Assembly: GCF_900497805.2 (NCBI RefSeq) | Contig: NW_020954588.1 | Location: forward strand, 7,112,464 to 7,176,463 | DNA from: Vombatus ursinus | Lineage: Eukaryota; Chordata; Mammalia; Diprotodontia; Vombatidae | Length of the DNA: 64,000 bases | Direction: 5' to 3' | Shown here: positions 35,301-50,813 of the stretch, piece by piece | Layout of the letters: the number at the start of each line of letters is the position of its first letter | How positions within the stretch are numbered: position 1 is the first letter of the stretch | Position numbers and translations under genes: made by a program | Notes under the pieces: generated by a model | Told to the model about the DNA's origin: nothing | Database searches by the model: none | The model's input: the letters and a program-made list of their open reading frames with translations, nothing else

Positions 35301-38300
35301 GGCAGCAGAAGCAGCACCAGTTTCAGGAGTTCTCAAGGCAAAGACAGTGTGGGGACCTGGCAAATGGTCAGAAAGAGATTACAGGGTACCCTTGTGCTGG
35401 TACTAGACATAGGAGCAGACACTGTTTGGCAACTTCATCGCCTATATCCACTTCTGAGTCATAGCTAAAGGGTGGAGAGGAGCATTTTTGGTCAGAGATC
35501 CTGAGGAACTGGAACTAAAAACAGTCACGTGAAAAAAACCTGAAGCATGAGACAGACACCACACACACACACACACACACACACAGAACTAAACATTAAC
35601 TTAAAGTAGGATGGAAGAATGAGCAAACAACAACAACAACAAAAAAGAAACTGACTATGAAAAGCTACTCTGGTGGCAGGGAAGATCAAGATACAAACTC
35701 AGAAGAAGACAATGAAGTCAAAACAAGAAAAGTCTCAAAGAAATGTGAACTGGACACAAGCTCAACAAGATTCCTGGAAGAGCTAAAAATAGTACCTTAA
35801 AAATTAGAATTGGGCAAGTGGAAGCTAATGACTCCATGCCACTTCAAGAAACAATAAAACAAAGTCAAAAGAATGAAAAAATAGAAGAAAATGTGAAATA
35901 TCTCATTGGGAAAACAACTGACCTGGAAAATGGATTAAGGAGAGACAATTTATGAATTATTAGATTACTTGAAATCCATGATCAAAGAGAGACTAGACAT
36001 ATTTCAAGAAATTATCAAGGAAAACTGCCCTGATATCCTAGAACCAGACAGTAAAATAGAAATTAAAAGAATCTACCAATCACCACCTGAAAAAGATCCC
36101 AAAATGAAAACTCTCAGGAATATTAGTCAAATTTCAGAGCTCCCAGATGAAAGAAAAAAATATTTCAGACAGCCAGAAAGCAACCATTCAAATACCTTGG
36201 AACCACTGTCAGGATCACATAAGATCTAGCACCTACCAGATTAAAGGAGCAGAGGGCTTGGAATACAATATTCCAGAAGGCAAAAGAGCTAAGATTACAA
36301 CTAAGAATAACCTTCCCAGCAAAACTGAACACAATCCTTCAAGAGAAAAATGGATATTTTATGAAATAGAGGACTTTCAAGCATCCTTGATTTCTATTTT
36401 AAAGTGGAATAGAAAATTTGACTTTCAAATACAAGATGCAAGACAAATATGAAAGAGAAATCATAAGGGACTGAATAAGGTTAAACTGTTTTAATTTTCT
36501 ATATGGGATGATGATACATCTCCTAAGAACTTTATCATTACTAGAGCAGTTAGAAGGATTCTACATAGAAAAAGGGTGTAGGAGTGACTCAATTATGTTG
36601 CAATGATGTAAAAAAACTGACAGGTGAGAAAGAGGGATGCTTTGGGGTTAGGGGGGAGGAAGGGGAAGAATGGGGAAAATTATCTCACATAAAAGAGGTC
36701 CACAAGGAAGAGCTTTTATGGTGGAGGGGAAAATGCAGGGGGTGAAGCAACGTTTGAACTTCACTAACGTCTAAATTGGCTCATAAAGGGGGAAAAATAC
36801 ATACATACATATATACATACATATACACATATATACATATATATGTATATATACATATATACATACTCAATTAGTAATAGAAATCTATCTTGCCAAACAA
36901 GGAAGCAAGAGGAGAAGGGGATAAGAAAAAGGTGGGGATGATAAAAGGTAGGGCAAATGAAACAAGGTATGGTCAGAAGCAAAACAGATTTTAGAGGAGG
37001 GACAGGACAAAAGGAGAGAGATAGCTAAATAAGTAAATACGATGGAAGGAAATGCACAGTTAGTAATCATAACTGTGAATGTGAATGGGATGAACTCACC
37101 CATAAAACAGAAGAGGATAGCAGAATGGATCAGAAACCAGAATGGAACAATATGCTATTTACAAGAAATCCATTTAAAACAGAGAAACAGGAGCTGGAAC
37201 AGAATCTACTATGCTTCAGCTGAAGTAAAAAAGGCAGGGGTGGTAATCATGATCTCAGACAAAGCAAAAGCAAAAATAGATCTAATTAAAAGGGATAAGC
37301 AGGGAAACTACATCTTACTAAAAGGAACCATAGACAATGAAGTAATATCCATACTAAACACATGTGCACCAAATGGCATGGCATCCAAATTCTTAAAGGA
37401 AAATTTAAGTGAAATTCAGGTAGAAATAGAAAGTAAAACTATAGTAGTAAGGGACTTCAACTTTCCCCTCTCAGAGCTGGATAAATCTAACCATAAAATA
37501 AATAAGAAAAAAGACAAGGAGATGAATAGAATCTTAGAAGAGTTAGATATGACAGACCTCTGGAGAAAACTTAATGAGAACAGGAAGGAGTATACTTTTT
37601 TCTCAGCTGAACATAGTACCTACACAAGAACTGACCACATATAAGGGCATAAGAACTTCACAACCAAATGCAGAAAAGCAGAAATATTAAATGCACCCTT
37701 TTCAGACCACAATGCAATAAAAATTACATTTAATAAATGGCTGTGAAAGCATAGATTAAAATCTAATTGATTTTTAAAAAGCTAATAGATTAAAAAGCTA
37801 ACTAAATAATCTAACCCTAAAGAATGAATGGGTCAAAGAACAAATCATAGAAACAATAATTTCATTGAAGAAAATGACAATGAGACAACATTCCAAAATT
37901 TGTGGGATGCAGCCTAAGCAGTATGTAGGGGAAAATTTATATCTCTAAATGCCTACCATCAATAAAAGAGAGAAATAACAGATCAATGAATTGCACATAC
38001 AACTAAAAAAAAAAACCAGAAAAAGAACAAATTTTAACCCCAATTAAACATCAAAGTGGAAATCCTGAAAAATCAAAGGAGAGATTAATAAAATTTGTAA
38101 GTTAAAAAAAAAAAACATTGACCTAATAAAGAAAACTAGGAGCTGGTTTTATGAAAAAATCAATAAAATAGATAAACCACTGGTTAAATTGTTAAAAAAA
38201 AAATGAAAGGAAAAAACCAAATTACCAGTATCAAAAATGAAAAGGGTGAAGGAACCACCAATAAAGATGAAATTAAAGTAATTATTAGGAGTTATTTTGC

Positions 38301-41300
38301 CCAATTATATGCCAGTATATAATCTAAGTGAAATGGATGAATATTTACGAAAATATAAACTGTCCAGATTAACAGGAGAGGAAACAGAATGCTTAAATAA
38401 CCCTAACTGAGAAAAAGAAATTGAATAAGCCATCAATGAGTTCTGCAAGAAAAAAAATCCTCATGACCAAGTAGATTTACAAGTGAATTCTACCAAACAT
38501 TTAAGGAAAAATTAATCTATATTAAACTATATAAACTATTTGAAAAAATAGGAAAAAGAACCTTATAAAATTCCTCTCATAACACAAATATGGTCTTGAT
38601 ACCTAAACCAGGGAGAACAAAAACAGAGAAAGAAAACTATAGACCAATTTCCTCAATGAATATCAATGCAAAAAATTTAAATAAAATACCAGCAAGGAGA
38701 TCACAGCATTATGTCACAAAGGTCATACACTATGGCCAGGTAGGATTTATACCAGGAATGCAAGGCTGGTTCAACATTAGGAAAGCTATCAGTATAATTG
38801 ACTATATCAGTAACAATAACAACAAAAATAATATAATTATATCAATAGATGCAGAAAAAACTTTTTACAAACTACAACACCCATTCCTATTAAAAACACT
38901 AGAAAGTATAAGAATCAATGGAGACTTTCTTAAAATGATCATATTAATATTAATAAATAATTAATAAAATGATAGCATCTATCAAAAACCAGAGCAAGAA
39001 TTATCTGTAATGGGTATAAACTTGAAGCCTTCCCAATAAGATCAGGAGTGAAGCAAGGATGTCCATTAATACCATTACAGTATTATTCAATACTGTACTA
39101 GAAATGCTAGCTGTAGTAATAAGACAAGGAAAAGAAATCGAAAGAAAGAGAAAACAAAATTATCATTCTTTGCAAATGACATAATGCTATATTTAGAAAA
39201 TGCTAGAGAATCAACTAAAAAACTAGATGAAACAAATAACAACTTCAGCAGAGTTTCAGGATATAAGTAAATTCACACAATTAATCAGCATTTCTATACC
39301 CTACCAACAAAACCCAGCAACAAGAGATAGAAAGAGAAATTCCACTTAAAGTAACTGCAGACAATATAAAATACTTGGGGGTCTACCTGCCAAGACAACC
39401 CAAGGATTATATGAACACAATTATAGAACATTTCACACAAATAAAGATAGCTCTAAAGGAACTGGAGAAATATTAATTGCTCACAGGTTGGTCAAACTAA
39501 TATAATAAAAATGACAATATTACCTAAGTTAATTTATTTATTCAGTGCCATACCAACCAAACTACCAAATTATCATTTTACAGACCTAGAAAAAAGAGTA
39601 ATAAAATTCATCTGGAAGAACAAAAGGTCAAGAATAACAGGGGAATCAATGAAAGAAAAAGTCAAGAAAGGAGGACTAGCTGTTTCAGATTTCAAACTGT
39701 ATTACAAAGTGGTAATCATCAAAACAATCTGGTACTGGCTAAGAAACAGAGTGGTATATCAGCAGAACAGATTAACTACACAACACACAGTAGTAAATGA
39801 CCATAGTAATTTCGTGTTTGATAAACCCAAAGATGCAAGCTACTGGGATAAGAACTCAACATTTGACAAAAATTGCTGAGAAAAGTGTAAAGTAGTTTGG
39901 TAGAAACTAGGCATAGACCAACACTTCACACCACATACCAAGATAAGGTCAAAATGGATGGATGATTAGACATAAAGCGTTATATTACAGCTAAATTAGG
40001 GGAACATGGAAAAATGTACCTGTCAGATCTATGGATAAGGGAAGAGTTTATGACCAAGCAAGTGATAAACAGGACTACAGGAAGGAAAATAGATAATTTT
40101 GATTACATAAAATTAAAATGCTTTTGCACAAACAAAACTAATGCAGTCAAAATTAGGAAAACAAGAAACTGGGAATAAAAATTTTGCAGCAAGTTTCTCT
40201 GATAAAGGCCTCATTTCTTAAATATACAGGGAACTGAGCCAATAAAAATAAGAACCATTCCCCAGTGGTCAAAGGATATAAAAAGGCAGTTTTCAGAAAA
40301 AAAAAATCAAAGCTATCAATAGTCACATGGAAAAATGCTCTAAATCACTACTGATTAGATAAATGCAAATTAAAACAACTCTGGGATACTACCTCACATC
40401 TATCAGATTGGCTAACATGACAGAAAAGGAAAAGACAAATGTTGGAGAGGATGTCTAAAAACTGGGACACTAATGCACTGCTGGTAGAGCTGTGAACTGG
40501 TCCAACCATTCTGGAGAACAATTTGGAACTATGCTCAAAGGGCAATAAAACTGTGCACACCTTTTGACCCAGCAATACCACTCCTAGGTCTGTATCCCGA
40601 AGAAATCAAAGAAAAGGGAAGAGGATCCATATGTACAATAATATTTATAGCAGCTCTTTTTGTGGTAGCAAGGAACTGGAAATCAAGGGGATGCCCATCA
40701 ATTGGGTAATGGCTGAACAAGCTGTGATACATAATTGTGGTGGAATTCTATTGTGCTATAAGAAATGATGAGCAAGATGGTTTCAGAAAAACCTGAGAAG
40801 ACTTAGATGAACTCATGCAAAGTGAAGTGAGCAGAACTACAAGAAAGCTGTACGTAGTAACAGCAATAGTGTAAGGATGATCAACTGTGAAAGACTTAGC
40901 TAGTCTGATCAAGACAATGATCTAAGATAATTTCAAATGTCTTCCAATCACAATTATAATGAAAAATGCTATCCACTTCCAGAGAAAGAACTGATGAACT
41001 TTGAATGCTGACTGAAGTATACTTTTAAAATTTTTCTTTATTTTTATTGTTTTATTTTGTTTGTGTTTTCTTTTGCAACATGGCTAATATGGAAATATGT
41101 TTTGCATGACCTCATATATATCAACAAAATCAAGGAGAGGGGAGGGGCAATAGGGAAAGAGAGAATTTGGAACTCAAAATTTAAAAAAATTATTCCTAAA
41201 ATTTTTTTACATGTAATTGGGAAATACTTAACAAAATAAATTAAAAGTAATTTAAAACAAAAAACAAACAGATCTAGAAAATGCACCAAACCAACTCCTG

Positions 41301-44300
41301 ATTGGGAAATTCAAGAAAAAAAAACAGTGAAGTACATCTTCATTTCTCTCAGGTTTTAACTTCCAAATAACCATTTTTGTTCTATTCTTTCAAATTCCAA
41401 AAGATTTCTACAAAGAGCTCTCATTCAAAGTCCTTATGCAGAAACAGTCAATACCCTGTCTGATAATTATCAAAAGAGTAACTGGTACTAATATTTAAGA
41501 GCTTAAATTCTGCATATTTTATGATCAGTTTGAAGGTTTACTTACTCAAATTCTGGGCCCATTTTATAGCAGTACCAGTGTCTGCTGCATTGCCTTCAGC
41601 CAAGCATACAACTTCTGGACCAATCTTCCAACCAATTAATGGATAGAAACCTTATAAATAAAAATAAGTGCAAGTTATACAATATTTAACACATAACTCC
41701 CTGTTTCACAGACATTTTAAAATGGGATAATTCAGTCATCTTAAAGACTTCTACATATCTGTTAATTTCCAAACAAGTACTGTACTAAGTAAAATCCAAA
41801 GCTATTTAGAGACAAGTTTATTAAAGAAATTAGTATTCAATTCAATTTAGTCAACATTAAGAGTCTACCATATGCAAGGTGCTTCAGATCAAAGACCAAA
41901 AAAAAAAAAAAAAACCCCAAAAAAACAAAAAAAGCAAACCAGGCCTTGACCTCAAAGAGGTTTCTGGGGATATAAAATGAAGAGACAGAGTGAGAGAAAA
42001 TGAAGGAGGCAGCTGAGGAAGGAAGTGGCCCATGAATGCAGTCTCCAGGGACTGTAGCAGGACAAGATAAAGACTGAGTCCATTCCAGGCGTGGGTTTGT
42101 CTGGTAAAGGCACCAAGGCAGGAAACAGAATACCAAGTTTGTGAAATAGCAACTTAGTCTGTAACTGAGATCATGTGAAGAGGAAGAATGTGAAACAAAT
42201 CTGGAAAGTTAAGGTGAAGCCAGACTCTAGAAGGGCTTTCAATGTTGGGCTGACAAATGTGTATACTATCCTAGAGGCAACAGGGAAGGACTGAAGATTT
42301 GAGCCAAGACGTGACATGGTCAGATTTATGTTTAAGTTGGAAGGCATGTAGAAGATGAACTGGAGAAGGGAAGAGACAGGAAGCAAGAAAATGAAGTAGG
42401 AATCTATTATAACACAGCGGGTGAAAAGTAATGAGTATGTGAATGAGTATGGTAGTTGTGTGAAGGAGAGAAAAGGACCAATGTGAAAAATGTTGCGCAG
42501 GTAGAACCGACAAGACCTGGCCATGTAAGAGAGTATGGTGAGTAAGGGAGAGGAAAGAATCAAGGAGAGCCTCCAAGGTTACACACCCGGGTGACTAGTT
42601 TATGTCCTCAAAAAACCAGGAACATTTGGAGAAGATGAAAGTTTGGGAGTCACCAAAAGATATTAAACCTAATTCTAACTTTGGTGGTTTATTGATCACT
42701 CCAAAGGCAAAACCCCCTAATGAATCACTATAAATTCAGTCATAAAGAGAGAAACATGCCTGTTGTACACAGTTGTTTGCATGTTGTCTCCCCTCATCAG
42801 ACTGCAAGCTCCTTGGAAGCTGGGCCAGTTTTTGCCTTTTTTTGTATCATCTGTGCTTAGCACAGGGCCTGGCACAATAAGTGCTAGCTGATTTGACTTA
42901 AGCACAGCCAGATGTCCAAATCAGTTTCCAATATTATCCAAATATTGTTTAGAAAGCAGACCACAGTGTCCCATATTTTCTGAATAGATATTAAGGGGAT
43001 AATATTTTATGTTAGTATACATAAATATACATAATATCACGTGAAAATTCTTTTGTTGCTAGAAGGTAAAGAAAACAACACAAGACAATAAAGAGAAATG
43101 TAAGTTGGTTAGCTTTTAGTAGTACTGACTCAACTTAAATAGAGAAAATATTCAGTTACCTTGTTATGAAAAGCCAACAGAAGACATCACCAATGTATAG
43201 TAAGAGATTGCCTCACAGTGAGTATCAGGAAAGATTTGCTCAAGTTTTCTTAAGAGATGTGGTTTTATTCACAACAAACAAACAACAGAAAAGAGGTTGG
43301 CCATTTACCTCCAACAGTCTGTTGAACGTTGGTTCCAGTATTGATGTCCAAAAAAGTCCCTGTTCCCATAGTGAGCTTCACGTCTCCTCTCTGAAAGCAG
43401 CATTCCCCAAACATGGCAGCCTGTTGGTCAGCTACCTATATTAATTACCGAAAGATAAAAATCTATTGACCCAATCAGTTTCAAGGTTATATAACACATC
43501 TCATCAACCATTTTACTTTTAAAAAAATCTATTCAAAAAATAATCAAAGTATGATTCCCTCTGGGGCTGGAAATTTATTTGGTTGATTCTTCTATATTGT
43601 TATGTATGGGCCCTTTCCACTAAAGGGCAAAGGCCTTAAAAATACATATCTTAATATGCTCTAAGAGTCTCCTATTAGAAATCTGATGCTTGCCACCATC
43701 ATGTAAAAGAATCTCATGGCTTAATACTTGGGTCACAGTGGTGGAGAGAACACAGAGGCTGTGTAGGTGCTCTTGTCCACTGAATAGGCTTGCAATTTCA
43801 CTTTAGGAATTTGACCACTCAAAAGAACTCAGCCTGTGATGTAGATATTCTGCCACCAGGTGGTGTTAGGAGCCTTCTTGGTTTAGTGTAAACCACCAAG
43901 GCTAATCTGTAAGTATGATTTACACTAGAGACAAGGGGGAAATATGAATTTCTAGACTAAAAAAAATTAAGTATTAAAAAGAGATAATTATAGGGCTAGA
44001 ACAGGCTTTTCATTTTAAAAGTTTAAGATTCCCGTATCAATCTCTGTTTTCTAAACGATTTAATATAACCCTACTTTTACCTCTAAACTTAATTTACAAT
44101 TATCTTTCTGAACCACCCTGAATTCTTTTATAGAAAAACCAAACTAAATAAGAAAAAAGCAAACCATGCCTTATATTGTTCTCCTTTATCCGCAAAGCTC
44201 TTGGAATCAAACAGGATAGAGTAGTTTTTGGTAGTTAGTATGGTTTTTTTCCCATCACTATCATAAATATTTGGTTAATATAAGTCAAATAAATGTCTTA

Positions 44301-47300
44301 ATTTGCGTTTTGATCAGCTAAAAGACCTAGACTACTTCCTCTAATTATCTTATATTCTTCTTTTCCATCTAGCACAAGCAGATAATAACAATGCATATAG
44401 TATCTCCCTCACAATTATTATTTCCTTTTACAGTATATAGTAAATTCTTCAGTCATTCTTAAGTCATATCCAATTCTTTGTGACACTATTTGGGATTTTC
44501 ATGGCAAAGATCCTGGAATGGTTTGTTATTTCCTTCTCCAGCTCACTTGACAGATGAAGAAACTGAGGCAAACAGGGTTAAGGAACTTGCCCAATGTCTG
44601 AGGCCAAATTTGAACTCAGGAAGATGATTCCAGGCCCAGCGCTCTATCTACTGTGCCATCTAGCTGCCCTACATTTACACAGAATGTATGGTTTGTATTG
44701 CACTTTCACCTTTCATTTGAGTTTTGTAAGCCTAAGATTGTATAGGAATTAGTACTTCCATTTTTACAGAAGAGGAAGCTGAGGCTCAGAAAGGTTGTGA
44801 TTTGCCCAAGGTCTCACGTATAGAGAGTCAGAGAGCCAGGATGTAAGCCCTGTTGACTCTACGTGGTGCTTTCCCTACTAGGTTATAGCAGCTGTCTAAA
44901 GAAAAAAAAAGAAATCTTTCCTCTAGCAGCAGCTGCTGCCCATGTTAAACAATGACCTTCAACTAAGGCAGTATCTAAGGAAAACTTTAGTTTACGTAGA
45001 AAATATCAAATACCAGGCCCCTCAAAAACAAATGAATAAAAGAACCACATCCCTATCAGAAAAACAAAAAACAAACAAACAAAACCCTTTCTAAACAAAA
45101 TTTAAACAACATTTTCTATTTTTTTTTAAATAAGATTTTCTAAACACAGCCATGAAAAGAGATTACAAAAGACTTCAAAGTGGTGTCAAGATAGTTTGCC
45201 CTTGTGCAAACTATCTGGACCTTCCTGTCAGGAGAATTTAGGGCCGTTTGTCAGTCAGTCCACTTTGTAGTCAAGGCCTGTTGTTTCCCCCATAATCAAT
45301 TCTGGCTATTCCTGGAAATTAACTTACTTTATACCACAAAGGGGAGCTCTTAAGTTCTCTACTCACCAAGGCCACAATTGGTATGGAGGCTCCAAATATT
45401 TCTTTATCCACTGATCCAAAGTTGTGACTTTAAGGAAAATGAGTTTTTAAATTAGTCATTTGTGCCTTAAAAAACATAAATTTAAGATCTTAACAACCAA
45501 TTATAGCTTAGATCTAAATGTTAGGCAATTAGTAGCACAAAGGTCTATTAAATTGTGATTAAAAATCACATTTAAGTATAATTTAAGAAAAATATTTTAG
45601 TATGTAGTACTATATGTAGTATATTTACAAATCAAAAGAAAAATTCTATAGTATTTTATGATTCTGCATAATGATCCCCCCCTTCTAAGAAAAAAAATGG
45701 ATTAAAAGGATTTTTTTGTTGGTTCTTATATCTGAGGCTTACTATTACCTGGTATCTTTCACAGGAGGCAGGAGAGAGATTGGTATTGAAAGCAGGGAAG
45801 TAAGGATACCACTCCAGCACATCTGAACACAAAAATACTTCATAAGAATCAGAGCTGATTTGCTTAATAAATTAGCTCTCTTTTACCTTATTTTTTACAG
45901 TTTTTTTATATCACCTTTATTTCCAAGCATATCCCCAAATGATTTAGCTACCCTTTTTAAAGATTTTTTTTAGAGAGTGAAAAAAAGCAGCTCAGCAAAA
46001 CTAATCAGCAATTCTATCTGATAGTATGCATAATATTTCACACCCAAAGTCTCCTAGATCTGCACAGAGGAAATGGAGGTGCATTTTCTCAACACTTTAT
46101 CAGGGCCAATCGATAATTTATTATAATTAGCTTTCAAGGAAGTCACAAGGGGCAGCTAGGTGACGCAGTGGACAGAGCACTGGCCCTGGATTCAGAAGGA
46201 CCTGAGTTCAAATCCGGCCTCAGACACATAACACTTACTAGCTGGATGACCTTGGGCAAGTCACTTAACCCCGTTGCCTAGCTAAAAAAAAAAAAGACTC
46301 AGGAAAGAAGACACAAAAAATTTCTACCTGATATGGGTCAAAAATTCCAGTTGTACTAGCATTTGAAAAGTCCGTGGCATATGCAGAACCTGCATTTATG
46401 ATGAAAATAAGATACTTAGTTCCAGGTTTCACAACGAAACATGTGAAGACAAGTCAAGGTTTAATAATGTGTAGATCTGTACCCATGCTCTTACTATCAA
46501 TTTCTTGGGATGCAAAGCCTTAGAGGCAGCTCCCTATTTCAAATGCTTAAACTGGCTCTACTTGCATATTTGTGACTTACACTAAGGCTCTGAGGAAAGG
46601 GTCTGGGATGGGAAAGGAAACAGCTGATGCTATCACCCCCACTCCTTTACGCGCATTTGTGTTTCAAATTTCACTTACTTGAGTTATCACTTTGCCATGT
46701 TAGCCCTACCTTTTGTGAGCTTATACAATAGCCAAGTATCAATGGTTCCAAAGCAACAATTTTCTTCTCTAACTGCTTTTTGTACCTAGAAAACCCCAAA
46801 ATGCAAAATTACATTTAATTAAAAGGTTAGATGTACAGATCTTAATTGCTAGTCTGTCTATACCAAAGAGGAAAAATATTGCCAAACTCTTCTAAAATAT
46901 TTTTATTTAATATTTTATTTTTCCCCAGTTACACGTAAAAACAATTTTTAACACTCATTTTTAAAACTTTAAGTTCCAAATTCTCTTCTTTCCTCCCCCC
47001 CCCCCCGCCCCATCCCTATTGAGAAGGCAAGCAATTCAATATAGGCTATACATGTGTAGTCATACAAAACATTTCCATAATAGTCATATTGTGAAAGAAA
47101 ACATAGACCTCCCTCCCCAAAAAAAACAAACCCTCAAGAAAAATTAAGTTAAAAAAAAGCATGTTTTAATCTGCATTCAGACATCATCCGTTCTTTCTCA
47201 GGGGTTGAATAGAATTTTTCATCATAAGTCCTTCAGAGCTGTCTTGGATCATTGTATTGCTGAGAATAGCCAAGTCATTCACAGCTGATCATCTTACAAC

Positions 47301-50300
47301 ATTGCTGTTACTTTGTACACAGTGTATTTCACTTTGTATCAGCTCATGTGAGCCTTTCTAGGTTTTTCTGAGAGCATCCTGCTCATCATTTCTTATAACT
47401 CAATAGTTTCCTATCATAATCACCACAATTCATTTATCCATTCCCCAATTGATAGACATCCTCTCAGTTTCCAATTCTTTGCCACCAGAAAAGGAGCTGC
47501 TGCTATAAATATTTTTATGCATATAGATCCTTTTCCTTTCTGTTTTTTATCTCTTTTGGAATACCAACCTAGCAGTGGTACTGCTAGGTCAAAGGGTATG
47601 CATGGTTTTATAGGCCTTTGGGCATAGTTTCAAATTGCTCTCCAGAATGACTAGATCAGTTTCACCAACAGCACATTAATGTCTTATCTAAAATACATCT
47701 AAAATATGTTTTAAGAGTTGTTTGTTAATGTGAATGACAGAATACTAATAACTAAAATGAAAGGAATGGTTTGCAAATAGGGAGTTAAAGATTAATTATG
47801 TTTTGTTATAATAAAGGATCAACAAAACTGAATCAGACAAATGATATATTCCTATCTGAACATGAGCTTTTCAGAAAAAAGATGCCATACAAATACAAAA
47901 TAGCAAAAACTTCAAGTTAACAAATGACTGTGAATAGTTAACATCTGCTAGGCACCATGGGGAGGATACAACAGTTCACACTATTCTTGTTCTCCAGGAG
48001 TTTACAATCTTGAGGGGAGGTAAGACAGAAACATAGGAAACAAGACAGAAAAGAATTAAGAGTAAACTATACATAAAGGCAATAAATCCTACAGAAAACC
48101 AAGAAGGGATCAGTGGACAAAAGCAATCAAGGAAGGTTTTGTGCAAGACTGGTAATTAAATCCAGTGTTGAAGTACATAAAAAATCTGGGTAGGCGGAGA
48201 GGAGCAGAAAAGGCATTCCTAGGCAATAAGGGTAACAAAAGGCATGCAACTCTCTTTTATGTAAAACTTAAGGCAAAACTCTGCTTGAGTATAAATTCCA
48301 AATGTACTTGTTTTATATAAACAAGTAGAAAAATATCTTAGATTTACTTTGGTTTGGCTTACCTACATATAATGGAAACTTGATTTCTTTATTTCTGACA
48401 CTACATTTGCACAAAAAAAGAGAGGATTGTGACAGCTACAAGTAGACTCCACTTGAGAAGATCTAAGTTACAAATTACTCATAAATAGGAATGACCTCCA
48501 GTCACTACCCCCAAAATATCTCCAGCAACCTTCCCTATAACTATCCTTTGAAAATTTCAACTTCCCTAGGATGTCTAAAGCACCCTTTCTGCCCAGGCCC
48601 TTGACTGTCATCCATCAGATCCAAATGCAAGGATGGCTGCAGGAACGAGGAAGCCCAAGGCCTCTGTCTCACCCGCCTCCACCACACTTTCAGAACCCTG
48701 GAGGTCCTCTTAAATAAGCCCTATTCCTATCCTGAAAGGCCGCAAAAGCCACTAAGACCCCGAACAAAATGATCATGGGAACTGGGTCAATAGTAGGGAA
48801 GGGAAAAGTAAATTCACATAGTAGGTGTTTATGTGAGTTTTTGAAAGGAAAAGAGTATGTACTCTTTTCACTGGTACTATTCTGGAAAGGAGAGGAAATA
48901 TCCTGCTCTATATGTTTATACCTGAAATGTATTTATCTCAATAGGAAAATCAAAAAAATACATATAATGGTCTATTGTCTGGTTCATACTATAATTGTTA
49001 TGTTAACGGGTTAAAGAAGCTTTTTTGAGCTAACCTAGAAACCCAATTACCCTTTGGTGGTAGAAAGGAACAGTATTTACTGGGATGCCCAACATGTAAG
49101 CTACATTAATTTCTCCCCCTAAAACAAGAGTTTTTAAGCAGGGGCCCATAAACTTGGTGTTTTTGTTTTATGAGGTTTTGGCTTTTTTTTTTTTTTTAAC
49201 TATTTTGATAACTACATTTCAATATAACTGGTTTTCTTGGCAATTCTATGTATTTTTATGCATTTAAAAGCATTATTCTGAGGAGTCCATGGGCTTTACC
49301 AGTCTGCCCAATGAGTTCATGACACAAAATAAAATTAAGGATCCCTGTCTGGGAAGCTTCATTGGCTCAGAAGGAGCTTCATGGCTGCCTCTTGGTCATT
49401 GTTTGTGCCCTGATTGGCTCAGAGTGAATGTAAATAGCAACTGTTTCTGTTTTGGCCAGAAACCCTCAGGGTCTTCCCTTCCAAGATTGATTTTTTTTTT
49501 TTTTACTAGGTCAAAGAGGCCATTCTCTGTCTCATTTCTTACCTAGCCTTAATCACTGATTGGGCATTGCCTCAGACAAACTGAGGCCTTAGCTTAAAAA
49601 GGCCAGGGTCTTCCACTGCATCCAGGGCCGTCTCCAATCGCCCTGATCTATATATCACCACTGGACCCAGATGGCTCTGGAGGAGAGAGTGAGGCTGGTG
49701 ACTCTGCACAGCCCTACCTCACTTAAATCCAATCCACTTGCAAGTCATGGCATCACCTCCCTGATGTCATGGTCCTCTCGAGAACAAAGGACAAACAACA
49801 ACAACAATGGCATTGAAAAGATGAGTCCAGGAGAAGTCACCGTCCTTCAGACTGGACAGATACATCACTGCCACACAACTCATCCCCTGCCTTGCTCACC
49901 AGATGTGTTTCTGGACAGAAATGAGGGAGATCACATAAACCTAAACCAAGTTATTCTTGTTTAGTATCCTTCCCATGTTTGGTTAAGTAGACTTTCTTTT
50001 AACTGTTACATGACTGAGGGGCATCTCATGCGGTTCTAGTCTCAAAACCTGGTTATCACACTGGCCTAAGTCTAACCTATAACACCTTCATAATGTTTCT
50101 TTAGAAAAATGCATTCTGAATTAAAAACAACTAAATTCCTAGAGAACTTTAAGAAGGAAACCTTTTCTACAGATTGCCTATAATCTAGATTATTTAGGGA
50201 AAATGTTTTTGGCAGAATTCCTTTAACTAATATGGAATTCTCATATTACTTTTTTCTTCAGCAGTTTTCCTTTCTGATTTGTTTTTGCAAGGAGGAAGGG

Positions 50301-50780
50301 GAAGTCGTAGAAAACAGGAGTATTCTGTACAGATACACTGATTCTTTATAGCCAAATGTTAATCTGTTTTGAATGTCTATTAAAATGATTTTTTTTCAAA
50401 TTTAAAAATTAAAACTTTGTTAAGCATACTTAAAACTCTCCATACCTGGTCACATCCAATTCCCAAAGAGAATTAATCTTGCATCTATGACTTAAATCAA
50501 AGGGATCCTAATTTGCATTTTGTACAATATATTCTTAAATGTGATTGATAGAAGAAACGCATTTCATCTCATGTAATTCTATCCCTAAATAACCAGGACT
50601 AGAAGGTTAAATTTCTTATTCACAGTACCTATCTATAACATTAATTGGGTAATAGATCAAATACTGACTTGTTATAATGACTGTATCATGGTCTTGTAGC
50701 TTAAAATTTATTTAACTTTTTTCTGTTTGACTCATCTCCTGAAATAGCATTGTAAACTTCCTGAGGGCACTGATGTACGT

Positions 50781-50813
<33 letters not shown>

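Larger units (their letters stand above)
34985..41265 (+). mobile_element. L1 LINE, nearly full length, decayed
   Basis: A 5' UTR opening near CAACAGATGGCAAAGTAGTA is followed by an ORF1 remnant (about 35640-36460), a spacer and ORF2 from ATG 37042. The ORF2 endonuclease domain is open for 200 codons with [11 protein letters not shown] and CYLQEIH. The RT region is in pieces ([29 protein letters not shown]), and the catalytic FADD motif reads FANDIM near 39170. The C-terminal region and 3' UTR end near 41265. Multiple stops and shifts show it is dead. It lies antisense in GK5 intron 11; clear target duplications were not found. Confidence 0.88.

Noticed and set aside
49671-49964. 97-codon open frame [19 protein letters not shown]... 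as a gene
   Set aside because: It spans the end of a repetitive block and its (CAA)n tail into intron sequence; no protein family recognised.
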